From JAYYPW01 sp036128855 (GTDB lineage Bacteria; Pseudomonadota; Gammaproteobacteria; Comchoanobacterales; Comchoanobacteraceae), in assembly GCA_036128855.1 (NCBI GenBank), contig JAYYPW010000002.1, positions 136,143 through 200,142 of the forward strand: 64,000 nt of DNA. The letters are read 5' to 3'. Below are positions 35,218 to 44,921 of this stretch, in pieces. Every line of letters begins with the position of its first letter. The first letter of the stretch is position 1. Made by a program: the position numbers and the translations under genes. The notes beneath the pieces are model-generated. The model was given only the letters and a program-made list of their open reading frames with translations, had not been told where the DNA came from and did no database searches.

Positions 35218-36612
35218 ATGTCCGAAACAGCAAGCATGGGAACCATAAAAAGCATTATAGGCGCGGTGATTGACGTGCACTTTGCAAAAAATCCTCCTAA
35301 AATATACGATGCTCTCGTAGTAGAAAAGCATAACCTCACCCTAGAGGTACAACAACAAATTGGCGATAAAACTGTGAGAGCTATTGCCCTAGGCTCTACC
35401 GATGGACTTAGTCGTAATTTACCTGTTAGAAATACTGGTAAACCTATTGAAGTACCTGTTGGAGAAGCAACTTTAGGGCGCATTATGAATGTCCTTGGTG
35501 ACCCTATCGATGAAGCAGGCCCGATAAAAGCAAAAGAAAAGAAATCAATACATGCTGAACCTCCAGCATTCACCGAACTATCCACAGAACAGGACGTTTT
35601 TGAAACTGGAATCAAGGTTATAGACCTACTCTGTCCATTCGCAAAAGGTGGTAAAATCGGTCTTTTTGGTGGTGCAGGTGTAGGAAAGACTGTGAATATG
35701 TTAGAGCTCATTCGCAATGTTGCAACTGAGCACAGTGGACATTCTGTCTTTGCTGGCGTTGGCGAAAGAACACGTGAAGGGAACGATTTCTACCATGAAA
35801 TGAAAGAGTCTGACGTCCTAGATAAAGTATCCTTAGTCTACGGCCAAATGAATGAACCTCCGGGCAATAGGCTACGTGTTGCAAATACAGGTCTTACAAT
35901 CGCAGAGTCATTCCGCGATAATGGCAAAGATGTGCTATTATTTATAGATAACATTTATCGTTATACGCTAGCGGGTGTTGAAGTATCAGCATTACTTGGA
36001 CGCATGCCCTCTGCGGTAGGCTATCAACCCACACTTGCCGAAGAAATGGGTGCCCTACAAGAAAGAATTACCTCGACCCAAAGTGGGTCTATTACATCTG
36101 TACAAGCTATCTATGTGCCAGCTGATGACCTAACTGATCCATCTCCTGCAACAACATTTTCGCATTTAGATGCCAAAGTAGTTCTCTCTAGACAAATTGC
36201 TCAGCTAGGTATTTACCCTGCTATTGATCCACTTGATTCAACAAGCCGACAACTTGACCCGAACATTGTAGGTGAAGAGCACTATCAGACTGCAATGGCC
36301 GTACAAAAAGTCTTACAGCGGTATAAAGAATTAAAAGATATTATTGCAATTCTTGGCATGGACGAGTTATCAGATGATGACAAAAAAACCGTGCAACGGG
36401 CCAGGAAAATTGAACGCTTTTTCTCTCAACCGTTTAACGTTGCAGAAGTTTTCACAGGTCAACCTGGTAAATATGTAAGCTTAAAAGAAACTATCCGAGG
36501 TTTTAAAGAGATTCTACGTGGTGGATGTGATCATATTAACGAAGCAGTATTTTTTATGACTGGAACTATCGACGAAGTATTCCAAAAGCACGAGGCGGAG
36601 AAAAGTGCCTGA
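35218..36612 (+). CDS. atpD: ATP synthase F1 subunit beta
   Basis: The 464-residue catalytic subunit has the P-loop GGAGVGKTV, catalytic glutamate in GERTREGND, and Walker B region LLFIDNIYRYTLAG. The IYRYTLAG form, rather than IFRFTQAG, is typical of gamma/beta-proteobacteria and is the best taxonomic marker in the window. GAAGGAG precedes the ATG. Confidence 0.97.
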   Translation: MSETASMGTIKSIIGAVIDVHFAKNPPKIYDALVVEKHNLTLEVQQQIGDKTVRAIALGSTDGLSRNLPVRNTGKPIEVPVGEATLGRIMNVLGDPIDEAGPIKAKEKKSIHAEPPAFTELSTEQDVFETGIKVIDLLCPFAKGGKIGLFGGAGVGKTVNMLELIRNVATEHSGHSVFAGVGERTREGNDFYHEMKESDVLDKVSLVYGQMNEPPGNRLRVANTGLTIAESFRDNGKDVLLFIDNIYRYTLAGVEVSALLGRMPSAVGYQPTLAEEMGALQERITSTQSGSITSVQAIYVPADDLTDPSPATTFSHLDAKVVLSRQIAQLGIYPAIDPLDSTSRQLDPNIVGEEHYQTAMAVQKVLQRYKELKDIIAILGMDELSDDDKKTVQRARKIERFFSQPFNVAEVFTGQPGKYVSLKETIRGFKEILRGGCDHINEAVFFMTGTIDEVFQKHEAEKSA

Positions 36613-37045
36613 TTTAGATCATTTCAAAAAAATGTCCTTTCGATTAGTCAGCCAAGAAAGGTTACTTTTTGAAGGCTATATATCGCAGGTAATCGCGCAA
36701 ACCGTACAAGGTGCTATAGAAATATTACCTGGCCACATTCCCTTTTGTGGTCTTTTAAGCGTTGGAACAGTAAAAATAACCACCTATCCAGCAGGTGAGA
36801 AAGACTATTTTTATGTGTCAGGAGGTATCATTGAGCTACAAGCCAACCAGGTTACCATTCTCGCCGACACAAGTATTCATGCTAGCGATATTGATATAGA
36901 TAACTTAGCACAGCAAGAAGCTATATCTCGAGCACAACTTGATCAACCAAGCCTTGAGAAAACACAAAAAGTACTTGCTGAGCTCGCTGCTCTCAACACT
37001 CAACGGAAAGTGGTAAAAGAAATTGGTAAAATGCGAGATAAATAA
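36605..37045 (+). CDS. atpC: ATP synthase F1 subunit epsilon
   Basis: The 146-residue epsilon subunit, with the beta-sandwich motif EILPGHIPF and the YFYVSGGIIE strand followed by a C-terminal helical hairpin. A GTG start at 36605 has a GGAG at good distance and overlaps atpD by eight bases. The ATG at 36632 would match the E. coli N-terminus more closely but lacks a ribosome-binding site. Confidence 0.92.
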   Translation: MPDLDHFKKMSFRLVSQERLLFEGYISQVIAQTVQGAIEILPGHIPFCGLLSVGTVKITTYPAGEKDYFYVSGGIIELQANQVTILADTSIHASDIDIDNLAQQEAISRAQLDQPSLEKTQKVLAELAALNTQRKVVKEIGKMRDK

Positions 37046-37092
37046 CTGGTAAGATTCAACTTAAGTAACGTGAATATTTGCATAAACTCTCG

Positions 37093-37126
37093 CGTTGTGG
37101 CTAAATAAAATCTTTGAAACACAACG
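37093..37126. promoter_or_regulatory. inverted repeat upstream of glmU
   Basis: CGTTGTG (37093-37099) and CACAACG (37120-37126) enclose 20 AT-rich bases, ten bases before the glmU start. It could be an operator or leader hairpin. No T-run follows, so it is not a standard terminator for the atp operon. Confidence 0.3.
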
Positions 37127-37135
37127 TGAACAATT

Positions 37136-38605
37136 ATGATGAATAACTCAGACTTATCCATCGTTATACTATGTGCTGGAAACGGCACTCGTATGCGCTC
37201 CCAAAAACCCAAAGTACTCCACACACTAGCTGGCAAAACACTTATCGAGAGAGTAGTCGAAACAGCAAGCCTATTAGAACCAAAAAAGATCATCTTAGTT
37301 CACAATCCAGAGCATCGTACGCAGCTTGAAGATTTATTACAAAACCTCCCTATCACTTGGGTAGCTCAAACAGAAAGACGCGGAACAGGACATGCAGTTT
37401 TACAAGCGCTTCCTTATATCGAAACCAAGCAAAGCCTCGTACTCTACGGTGACGTCCCACTATTACCACAAAACTTATTAACAACCCTACAAGAACAAAC
37501 CGCTACTCAATTTGGCATGATCACAGCTCGCACACCTAGACCGCATGGGTTTGGTCGCATAATACGAGATGAAAAGAATAATATTATACGTATTGTCGAA
37601 GAAAAAGATGCAGATGCATCAACCAAATTAATAGAAGAAATCAATACTGGCATCATGCTTTTTCCAACGCAGTTTCTTCAAGAGTCACTACCTAAATTAG
37701 AACCTAAAAATGCACAAGGAGAATACTATCTTACTGACTGTGTTGCATTATGGCAGGAAAAGTCTATACCTGTGAAATCTGTCAGTGCAACTTGCTTCTG
37801 GCATATCCAGGGAGTTAACACACAAGCAGAATTAGTCCACCTAGAAAGAACATGGATGAGATATCAGGCGGAAAAATTATTAGAACAAGGCGTACGAATC
37901 ACAGACCCAGAACGATTCGATATCCATGGCAACCTTATCTGTGAAAACGATATTACCATAAGCCCCAATGTATGTATAAAAGATCACTGCGAAATCGGAG
38001 AAAATAGTACTATCGGCAACAATTGCAGTCTAAACAGGGTAAGAATTGGTAAAAACGTTGTAATAGGCAACTTTTGTGAACTTGAGAATGTCCACATTGA
38101 AGATAACGCCAAAATCGATAGTTTCAGTAAGCTAGAAAATACTCTAGTCGGTCAACATGCCAAAGTTGGCCCCTATGCTTATGTGAGACCTGGCACAAAA
38201 ATTGGTAACCACGCAAAACTAGGCGCCTTTGTAGAAGCTAAAAATTCCGAGTTAGAGTATGGCAGTAAAGTCGCCCATTTATCCTATGTAGGCGATTGTA
38301 AAATAGGCGAAAATAGTAATATTGGCGCAGGATTTGTCCACGCTAATTATCATGGACCACACAGAGAAAAGTCCACCTCTTCTATTGGTAAAAATGCATT
38401 TATAGGTGCAAACTGTACGATAGTGTCACCTATCACAATAGGTGAAGACAGCACTGTTGGTGCAGGGACTACTGTTAGAAAAAATGTGGCAGATAACGCT
38501 ATGCATGTAACCTTGGGTAAAGAGGTCACTAAAGAAAACTGGCAAGAGCAAGAACAACCATCTCCAAGTAACAATGAAGAGAATAGCTCCCTACAAACGC
38601 TTTAG
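37136..38605 (+). CDS. glmU: bifunctional GlmU (acetyltransferase/uridyltransferase)
   Basis: GlmU acetylates glucosamine-1-phosphate and then couples it to UTP, giving UDP-GlcNAc for peptidoglycan and lipid A. The N-terminal nucleotidyltransferase signature reads LCAGNGTRMRSQKPK (usual form has GKGTRM). From about residue 255 a left-handed beta-helix of hexapeptide repeats follows, with YVRPGTKIGNHAKLG and HANYHGPHREKS. The protein has 489 residues, with a charged C-terminal tail longer than in E. coli (456). ATG codons at 37136 and 37139 are both possible. glmS follows, as in many gammaproteobacteria. Confidence 0.95.
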   Translation: MMNNSDLSIVILCAGNGTRMRSQKPKVLHTLAGKTLIERVVETASLLEPKKIILVHNPEHRTQLEDLLQNLPITWVAQTERRGTGHAVLQALPYIETKQSLVLYGDVPLLPQNLLTTLQEQTATQFGMITARTPRPHGFGRIIRDEKNNIIRIVEEKDADASTKLIEEINTGIMLFPTQFLQESLPKLEPKNAQGEYYLTDCVALWQEKSIPVKSVSATCFWHIQGVNTQAELVHLERTWMRYQAEKLLEQGVRITDPERFDIHGNLICENDITISPNVCIKDHCEIGENSTIGNNCSLNRVRIGKNVVIGNFCELENVHIEDNAKIDSFSKLENTLVGQHAKVGPYAYVRPGTKIGNHAKLGAFVEAKNSELEYGSKVAHLSYVGDCKIGENSNIGAGFVHANYHGPHREKSTSSIGKNAFIGANCTIVSPITIGEDSTVGAGTTVRKNVADNAMHVTLGKEVTKENWQEQEQPSPSNNEENSSLQTL

Positions 38606-38698
38606 GTCTATCATTGTAGAGTAATTTTTCTATAAATCTTGCTTCGCAAAACAAGGCATTTCTGGTATGTTAGTAATTTTATTACGAAAACTTATATT

Positions 38699-40585
38699 AT
38701 GTGTGGAATAGTTGCTTCGTGCTCAAAAGAGTCTATTAACCGTGTGCTACTCAACGATCTGGATAAATTACGCTATCGAGGATACGATTCTGCTGGATAT
38801 GCCCTACTCGTAGAAGGAAAAAAACTAGAAATTGCTCATACTATCGAAAAAACTAATCTCGATGTGTTAAAAAAGCAAATACAATCTGCACCCTATGCTT
38901 ACACAGGTATCGCACACACTCGATGGTCTACACACGGAAAAGCAGGTATAGAAAATGCACACCCCCATTATGTAAATGACACACTTGCCCTAGTACATAA
39001 TGGCACTATAGATAATTATCTTTCTATAAAAAAATCCCTTAGCACAGAAAATCCATCAATTATCTGGCGATCTGAAACCGACTCAGAGGTAATCGCACAA
39101 TGGCTATATTGGCAATATCAAAGTACACAAGATATAGTTATGTGCTTAAAAAAGCTGAAAAACATCGTTCAAGGAACTTATGCTCTGGTAATTATCCATA
39201 AAGACTATCCAGACAAATTATTTTGTATTTGTCATGGAACGCCTTTAGTGATCGGAAAAAACGAGCATGGCTTTCATATCGCATCAGATATAGAAGCATT
39301 TAGCACGCATTGTGATCAATACCACGATATCCAACCACAAACTGTCTACTCTGTTTCACAGTCCAATATCGAGCCAGATACAAATGTTACTATACTATGG
39401 CAAAACACACCAAAAGAAAGTCCCACTAGTAAAAACACAACCGATTTTATTCACAAAACACTAGAAGAAATCTACTCACAAAGCAACATTCTAAATCAAC
39501 TCATGGTAAATGTAGCAAGAGACGCCGATATTTTTTATCAAATTAGAGCATTACTTACTGCTTGTGAACATATTACCATACTTGGATGTGGATCAAGCTA
39601 TTACGCTGGTAGAACAGCAAAATATTGGCTAGAAAGTATCGGAAAAAAACCAACATCTATTGAACTAGCAAGTGAATTCATGGATAGAAGACCATGTTTA
39701 CCGAACAAAACACTAGTCATTGTGATATCGCAGTCTGGTGAAACACAAGATACCATTAGTGCCTTGCGGTATATTGAAGCTAATGAGATAGATAAAATCA
39801 CCTTACCCATACTACATAAAGCAAAAACTACAAGCGTTTTTTCATGCTCAGAAAGTATTGTACAAACGACTGCAACCATATGTATTGGCAATAGACCTAC
39901 CTCGACCTTGGCAAAAACCAGCACAGTATTTTTACCAACTTATGCAGGTCAAGAAGTGGGCGTAGCCACCACAAAAGTATTCTCAAGCCAACTTTTACGA
40001 CTGGCACAATTGACCTACCTAATAAACCCCACAAACCATCAAGCGCAAAGTCTTTATGCGGGATGCACTACTCTACCTGATGTTATTACAGAAACCCTAA
40101 AACTTGGTCCCCTATTAGAAAACTTCTCTCAAATATTGTGCAATGAAAAACATTTACTATTCTTAGGTAAAGGACCTCTTTACCCAATAGCAGAGGAAAC
40201 TGCCCTTAAAGTTCAAGAACTAGCATATATTCACGCTCTTGCATTTGCATCAGGAGAAGTAAGGCATGGTCCACTAGCCCTAGTTGACGAAAATCAATGG
40301 GTATTTGTATTTCTTAATGATGATGAAAACTTTTTCCGTGTAGTTAGTAATATCCACGTCATCGCAGCAAATCATGGAAAAATAGTGCTTGTTGGTAATA
40401 AAAACTGTATAGACCAAATCGATGAAAAGCTTTATGAAAAGACGATTGAACTACCCGAAGCATCACCCGATATTACGCCATTTATTGCAATTGTAGCCAT
40501 GCAGATATTTTCTTATCACTTGGCATACCACAAAGGGTGTAGCATTGACAATCCACGCGGACTAGCAAAATGCGTGTCTGTTTAG
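38699..40585 (+). CDS. glmS: glucosamine-fructose-6-phosphate aminotransferase
   Basis: GlmS makes glucosamine-6-phosphate from fructose-6-phosphate and glutamine, feeding GlmU. The ATG at 38699 places the nucleophilic cysteine at position 2 (MCGIVA) after Met removal. Class II amidotransferase motifs LRYRGYDSAG and HTRWSTHG follow, then two SIS sugar-isomerase domains (GCGSSYYAG, ISQSGETQDT) and the C-terminal NPRGLAKCVSV. It has 628 residues (E. coli 609). The in-frame upstream start would displace Cys2 and is wrong. No riboswitch or glmS ribozyme is seen. Confidence 0.95.
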   Translation: MCGIVASCSKESINRVLLNDLDKLRYRGYDSAGYALLVEGKKLEIAHTIEKTNLDVLKKQIQSAPYAYTGIAHTRWSTHGKAGIENAHPHYVNDTLALVHNGTIDNYLSIKKSLSTENPSIIWRSETDSEVIAQWLYWQYQSTQDIVMCLKKLKNIVQGTYALVIIHKDYPDKLFCICHGTPLVIGKNEHGFHIASDIEAFSTHCDQYHDIQPQTVYSVSQSNIEPDTNVTILWQNTPKESPTSKNTTDFIHKTLEEIYSQSNILNQLMVNVARDADIFYQIRALLTACEHITILGCGSSYYAGRTAKYWLESIGKKPTSIELASEFMDRRPCLPNKTLVIVISQSGETQDTISALRYIEANEIDKITLPILHKAKTTSVFSCSESIVQTTATICIGNRPTSTLAKTSTVFLPTYAGQEVGVATTKVFSSQLLRLAQLTYLINPTNHQAQSLYAGCTTLPDVITETLKLGPLLENFSQILCNEKHLLFLGKGPLYPIAEETALKVQELAYIHALAFASGEVRHGPLALVDENQWVFVFLNDDENFFRVVSNIHVIAANHGKIVLVGNKNCIDQIDEKLYEKTIELPEASPDITPFIAIVAMQIFSYHLAYHKGCSIDNPRGLAKCVSV

Positions 40586-40668
40586 TTTAACCGGCATACA
40601 TTTATACCTAAAATACTAAAACAAATCATGAAAACACGTTTTGAGATAAATCAAAGTATAATTACCAC

Positions 40669-42213
40669 CTATCTAGCACACTTAGTACCATTAACGATCT
40701 GACAATTATCATCTCTGATATAATTCATCATCATCAAATGTTTATTCTCTACTAGATAAGGATAAATGACATACTTCAAAAATCCCTGATCAAAACTGTA
40801 AGCTGGCCAAGTCTTACCGAATCCTAGAGTATTACCTCGATATACAGTGGGGTGATTCCAATAATTGATAGGATCTTTATCATGAAAGCCATATGGATTC
40901 TGAGAGTCACGACGACTCTCAGCTAGCCCAATATAGCCTGACATTAAATGTGTAATATTATCAATTCCTAGTGATCGTGGGCGTAAGCTAAACTCACCTG
41001 CTGCAATTACATCACGCCAAATTGCAGCCCTATTATCTCGCCAGCCATCTCCTCGAAAAAATTCCATCAAAAAAGATTTTTTTGATTTCAACATTGCTGC
41101 TTCTCTTCGAGAGAAATCACGGGCAGTCCAAACTTGATCCGTATCTCGTACATGGATAAAATCTGCACTACTATTAGATATCTCTAAAAAACGCCACATG
41201 GCACCCGGATTTGGAGCATGTGAGTGACCCATATAAAATATATTGACATTACGATAGGAGATAAGCTTATCTTCAAGGAAAGATAAGTTATCCGATAAAT
41301 AGATATTTACTGTATATTCACCTTGGCTATCATTACGTAGATTATCTAAATTCTTAAATAAAGGACCAAGATAACGGTGCGAATCCTTACCTTTATTTTT
41401 CACCTCTGCAAAACCGGTTCGCCAAGAATCCAACTCAGACTCTGGAGCAAAAAGCGATAGTGCGACGACTTTTTGTGGAGCAAAAACTTGTATTACTTGG
41501 CTATTAGGCAAGAATAAACGTTGATACATTTCATGCTTATGAGACAAAACCTCAGAAAAAGATAAAGGTGTTGCAACTTGGTACATATATTGTGGATTAG
41601 ATACAGGATTAAACCAACTTTTTCTCTTAGGAAGCTCTTTAATTTGCCACGTCTTCATAATACCTTGATTATGAGCCCAATCAAAACGACAAGAAGGTGA
41701 ATCTGGGCCGTCTGCATAATATACCCAGTTATATTCTAAAGAAGTAACATAAAGCATGTCTACGTGAATAGAGTTTCCTTGTTTACATGCCATATCTGCG
41801 TGTAACATTGGCCCATCTGGAGTTAGTGAGACAGCCACATTTTTTGCATAACCTCGCCAGTTTCCTGGTGGAGGGGATATATCTGTTTTCACAGCAGTTC
41901 TTTTTACTTGCTTACTCATAATTGAAGAATCAGATATAGCGCTTGGAGAAGAAGCCGTTATTTGAGAGTAAAGTGCTGCTTGAGACTGATGATTCTTCTT
42001 GCTAATTATATTCTTATAGGTTGGCAGTACTGAGTTATGCCTTTGTACAAACGACTGACTAGTATGAAGAAGTGAATTTTTTGGTTTTTTAACATTCGCA
42101 TAGCTTATTTTTTCAGCTTGCAATTGGATGATAAAACACCCTGATAAAAGCAGCGCTAAGTATGTTGGAAAAATTTTTAAGAAATCACACAGTAACAGTC
42201 TATTACATTTCAT
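40669..42213 (-). CDS. exported glycosyltransferase-like protein
   Basis: A 514-residue protein with an N-terminal export signal (hydrophobic 15-32). LLLSGC with Cys26 could be a lipobox, and LQA at 31-33 could be a signal peptidase I site. Residues 35-110 are basic and low-complexity. The C-terminal half resembles nucleotide-sugar transferases that carry a VRDTDQ acidic motif followed by SRREAAMLKSKKSF; FIHVRDTDQ gives the DxD-like metal site. The C-terminal TWPAYSFDQGFLKYVIYP is repeated almost unchanged in a paralogue at the right edge of the window. Donor, acceptor and final location are unknown. It converges with glmS and opens the accessory region. Confidence 0.55.
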   Translation of the reverse strand: MKCNRLLLCDFLKIFPTYLALLLSGCFIIQLQAEKISYANVKKPKNSLLHTSQSFVQRHNSVLPTYKNIISKKNHQSQAALYSQITASSPSAISDSSIMSKQVKRTAVKTDISPPPGNWRGYAKNVAVSLTPDGPMLHADMACKQGNSIHVDMLYVTSLEYNWVYYADGPDSPSCRFDWAHNQGIMKTWQIKELPKRKSWFNPVSNPQYMYQVATPLSFSEVLSHKHEMYQRLFLPNSQVIQVFAPQKVVALSLFAPESELDSWRTGFAEVKNKGKDSHRYLGPLFKNLDNLRNDSQGEYTVNIYLSDNLSFLEDKLISYRNVNIFYMGHSHAPNPGAMWRFLEISNSSADFIHVRDTDQVWTARDFSRREAAMLKSKKSFLMEFFRGDGWRDNRAAIWRDVIAAGEFSLRPRSLGIDNITHLMSGYIGLAESRRDSQNPYGFHDKDPINYWNHPTVYRGNTLGFGKTWPAYSFDQGFLKYVIYPYLVENKHLMMMNYIRDDNCQIVNGTKCAR

Positions 42214-42833
42214 ATATAGAGTAATTTATAAAATTATATATGCATAATAATCAAACCCAGAAAAAAATGCAATTTCACAACAACAACAAAGATTTTAATA
42301 CTGGTTAATGAAAAACTACCTGAATAAAAAATCAAAAACAATAAACTAAAATTCTCATCTTATAATCTTTATAATTACTTCAAAATCTATGTTTCAGGAC
42401 TAATAAATAAAAAATATAGCGCTGATTTAGATTCAGCTAATCCTGCAGGTACAACAGCGTTTAATCACGTGATCATCACTCAAATCGCGCTAGACCTACT
42501 GGTCCTTGTTTATATGATTGTATTGGGAACACCCTATCGCGGAATGACATCAAGAATAAGTATAGCGTCGTTTATTATTCCCTCATGATCGGTTCTAATT
42601 AGGGCGCAAGCTGGTTGAACTTTCGTTTTGGTCTAGCTCTTATTCACTATATACCGGAAAAAACTGAAAGACAGTTGCCAGTGCGCTATCACCATCTTCG
42701 ACTGGACTGCTAGCAATATCAGATTTTTCATGAGTTTTTGCTGATTTTTCTTCCCGCACACCTGATATTATTGCAACTCAAGATTACCACAACGATCTCT
42801 GTTGTCCATCAGGACTATACACATGATGAGTAT
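42214..42833. other. intergenic stretch with decayed sequence and repeat R2
   Basis: About 620 bases without an intact gene. Around 42330-42590 a plus-strand frame is open without a start codon (it contains NPAGTTAFNH and LVLVYMIVLGTPYRG), which looks like decayed coding sequence of unknown origin. Repeat R2 (42610-42757) follows. Confidence 0.4.
42610..42757. repeat. dispersed repeat R2, copy a
   Basis: About 150 bases similar to 47164-47315, with long matches such as GACTG-CTGC-AGCAATATCAGATTTTT. Read on the minus strand both copies share a peptide-like track (KSAKTHEKSDIAS vs KSAQTYKKSDIAG), but it is broken by stops in copy b. Both lie 3' of an ankyrin gene. Confidence 0.6.
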
Positions 42834-43070
42834 TCATTGTAGATATAAAATACACAGCCAAATAATACAAAAAATGCAAAGAGACAGTGCTAATGTGCTT
42901 GCAAAAAGTGCATATTCATAGCGATCAACACGTGCTTCGACAGCAGACTGTTCTTCAAGTGTTTTATTTTGCGAGTTGCGCGGTAAATTCGTCGATGGGG
43001 TCCATGATGCTTTTCTTGTTTTGTATAAAGGCGCTGAATCCATGAGTGATTTGGCAATAGTGAAGATCAT
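42834..43070 (-). pseudogene. short open frame with C-terminal membrane helix in decayed region
   Basis: 78 codons ending in a hydrophobic helix (LFASTLALSLCIFCIIW). Another minus-strand frame across the same bases (ITHAMDAAVGMIALTHRL, ending IDEFTAQLAK) also reads like coding sequence. The stretch therefore looks like overlapping debris of one or more genes broken by frameshifts. No function can be assigned. Confidence 0.35.
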
Positions 43071-43091
43071 TGAGCCTGTGCGTTAAGGCAA

Positions 43092-43379
43092 TCATACCAA
43101 CCGCTGCATCCATAGCATGGGTAATAGAAATGATCGTTGAATGGTAGTCTGTATGGATCGTTCCAAGAGGACGCAGGCAGCACCATCGCCAAATAGGACA
43201 GCAGTCGATCGATCTTTCCAGTCAGCAACCCGACTTACTGCATCAACGCGAGCAATCAGGTAGCAATGATCATCATGATGCACGATTCGATCATTGCCAA
43301 GAGACAGTGTAGAAAAAAATCCGGAGCAGGCGACATTGATATCCAGTGAAAAAGAACCAGAGATATCGATCTGATTTTT
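43092..43379 (-). pseudogene. fabH fragment (3-oxoacyl-ACP synthase III)
   Basis: The minus strand encodes a central piece of a FabH-type ketosynthase: LDINVACSGFF with the active-site cysteine, then SRVADWKDRSTAVLFGDGAACVLLE. The N-terminal half, the catalytic His/Asn region and the C-terminus are missing, and the frame is lost after residue 280 or so of the family. The fragment is visibly richer in G and C than its surroundings, which suggests transfer or insertion of foreign DNA followed by decay. It lies between repeat R2a and an ankyrin gene. Confidence 0.7.
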
Positions 43380-43461
43380 AAAGTAAAAAATATAGACGGT
43401 AAAGTTTCTTAATCAATTCTTGATTCATTCACTCGGATGAAATAAAAAATTTGGCGCACAC

Positions 43462-44610
43462 TCAAATTATAGAGTCAAAGCCGGCCGCCGAACCAGGCAC
43501 CTTATTCAAGATGTCCATCATCCTTTCACTACCACCGTAGTTATATGAATAAGTATATGCAGTATTCCCACGATTATCTCTAGCGTTAACATCGGCTCCT
43601 GCTTTGAGCAATTCTGAAACCAACCAGTAACAATTTGTCATGCAGGCTATCATAAGTGCTGTTTTGCCGTTTTTGTCAGAGGCGTTAACATCTGCCCCAG
43701 CCTCGATCAACTGCTTCACGATGATCCTCGGATCGTCATCATAGTGGGTAAAGAACTTCATCCCTATCGGCTGATGTACCGGGGAAAAGCCAAAATAACA
43801 CGCTATCATCAAGGCTGTTGAACCATCATTATCGGTGACGTCCATATCAGAACCAGCTTCGATCAATCGTGACACTATTACAATTCTTCCAGTCATGCAG
43901 GCCTGCATCAAGGCTGTTTTGCCATTTGAATCCTTAGCATTGATATCAGGCTTTACATTAATCAGTTGCGAAACAACCGCTTCATGCCCCTGCCCCTGCC
44001 CCCATCCACAAGCATACATCAAGGCTGTTGAGCCATTTTTATCTATGGCATTAAAATCAGCGTGTGCTAGGAGCAACATCGAAACAACCCTTTCATGACC
44101 TTCCTTGCAGGCATACATCAAGGCTGTTTCGCCATTTTCATCAATGACGTTAACATTCGTATTTAGTTCAATCAGTCTCAAGACATGCTCAGCTATTCCG
44201 CGCATGCAGCACCACAACAAATACCCATCTTGTATCCAAGCGCAACACTTATCATGCTTGATCGGCTCCCCCTTAGGCGGAAACAGGCTCACATGGAGTA
44301 ATCCCATGGGGATTGACACCAAGTTCTCTCGTGACCAAGGTTTAAACAGCTGCTCTTCTTGTACTGAATCACAAGTCTGCACACGTGCTTGATTCTCAGA
44401 GTCATGGCCCTTTTCGTTTACAACGGCCTCAATCCGTTTTTTTTCATCATCTGTCAGCCATGAGTGGCATTCATGCTTGCTCGACTGCTCATCAGACGGC
44501 AACGCCTCTTTCACTTGTATAACTTCTTTATCGCGTTCAGTCTGTAATTCATGACCCTTGAACTCTTTGACTTTCTGCTCTTGCTGGTCATTTACCAATG
44601 CATTATCCAT
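43462..44610 (-). CDS. ankyrin-repeat protein (7 repeats)
   Basis: A 382-residue protein. The N-terminal 120 residues are charged (Glu/Lys/Gln rich) without motifs. From about 128 to 375 there are seven ankyrin repeats with the usual GxTALMxAxxxGH pattern (NGETALMYACKEGHE, NGKTALMQACMTGR). One repeat is split by an insertion (about 273-296, SPVHQPIGMKFFTHYDDD). No signal peptide or membrane segment is present. Ankyrin repeats bind proteins; in intracellular bacteria such proteins are often secreted effectors, which is inference here. A repeat block (R1a) lies 31 bases upstream. Confidence 0.8.
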   Translation of the reverse strand: MDNALVNDQQEQKVKEFKGHELQTERDKEVIQVKEALPSDEQSSKHECHSWLTDDEKKRIEAVVNEKGHDSENQARVQTCDSVQEEQLFKPWSRENLVSIPMGLLHVSLFPPKGEPIKHDKCCAWIQDGYLLWCCMRGIAEHVLRLIELNTNVNVIDENGETALMYACKEGHERVVSMLLLAHADFNAIDKNGSTALMYACGWGQGQGHEAVVSQLINVKPDINAKDSNGKTALMQACMTGRIVIVSRLIEAGSDMDVTDNDGSTALMIACYFGFSPVHQPIGMKFFTHYDDDPRIIVKQLIEAGADVNASDKNGKTALMIACMTNCYWLVSELLKAGADVNARDNRGNTAYTYSYNYGGSERMMDILNKVPGSAAGFDSII

Positions 44611-44640
44611 AGTTAATCCTTTTATAGTTATTATTTAGCC

Positions 44641-44772
44641 TAACAAAAAAGGCAACATTTGCAAAGCATTTGAACATAGATTCAGAGCCTTACACTCCTT
44701 GCATGCTAAAATCTAGAACAAATCGAATAGCCTATCGCATCTTAACTTATTCGTGCCAATATACTTGTAATT
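44641..44772. repeat. dispersed repeat R1, copy a
   Basis: About 130 bases similar to 47007-47132. It begins with the shared TAACAAAA-AGGCA-C motif and includes TTACACTCCT-GCAT-CTAAAAT. It lies directly 5' of the ankyrin gene that starts at 44610. The rest of the 311-base gap to the next gene shows nothing else. Confidence 0.6.
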
Positions 44773-44921
44773 TCCCCATTCCCACTCACTTTTGTCATAT
44801 CAAATACTGTATCACCATGTAATAATAGATACTCTCAGTAGCTTGTGTCTAATATTACAAACTAAAAGCCAAAAGCAATCCTCTTTATTTGTGATCTTGG
44901 CCATGCAGGATTATTGGAGTC

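Noticed and set aside
35115..35717. 200-codon minus-strand frame opposite atpG/atpD
   Set aside because: Lies entirely over strongly conserved ATP synthase codons; chance open frame.
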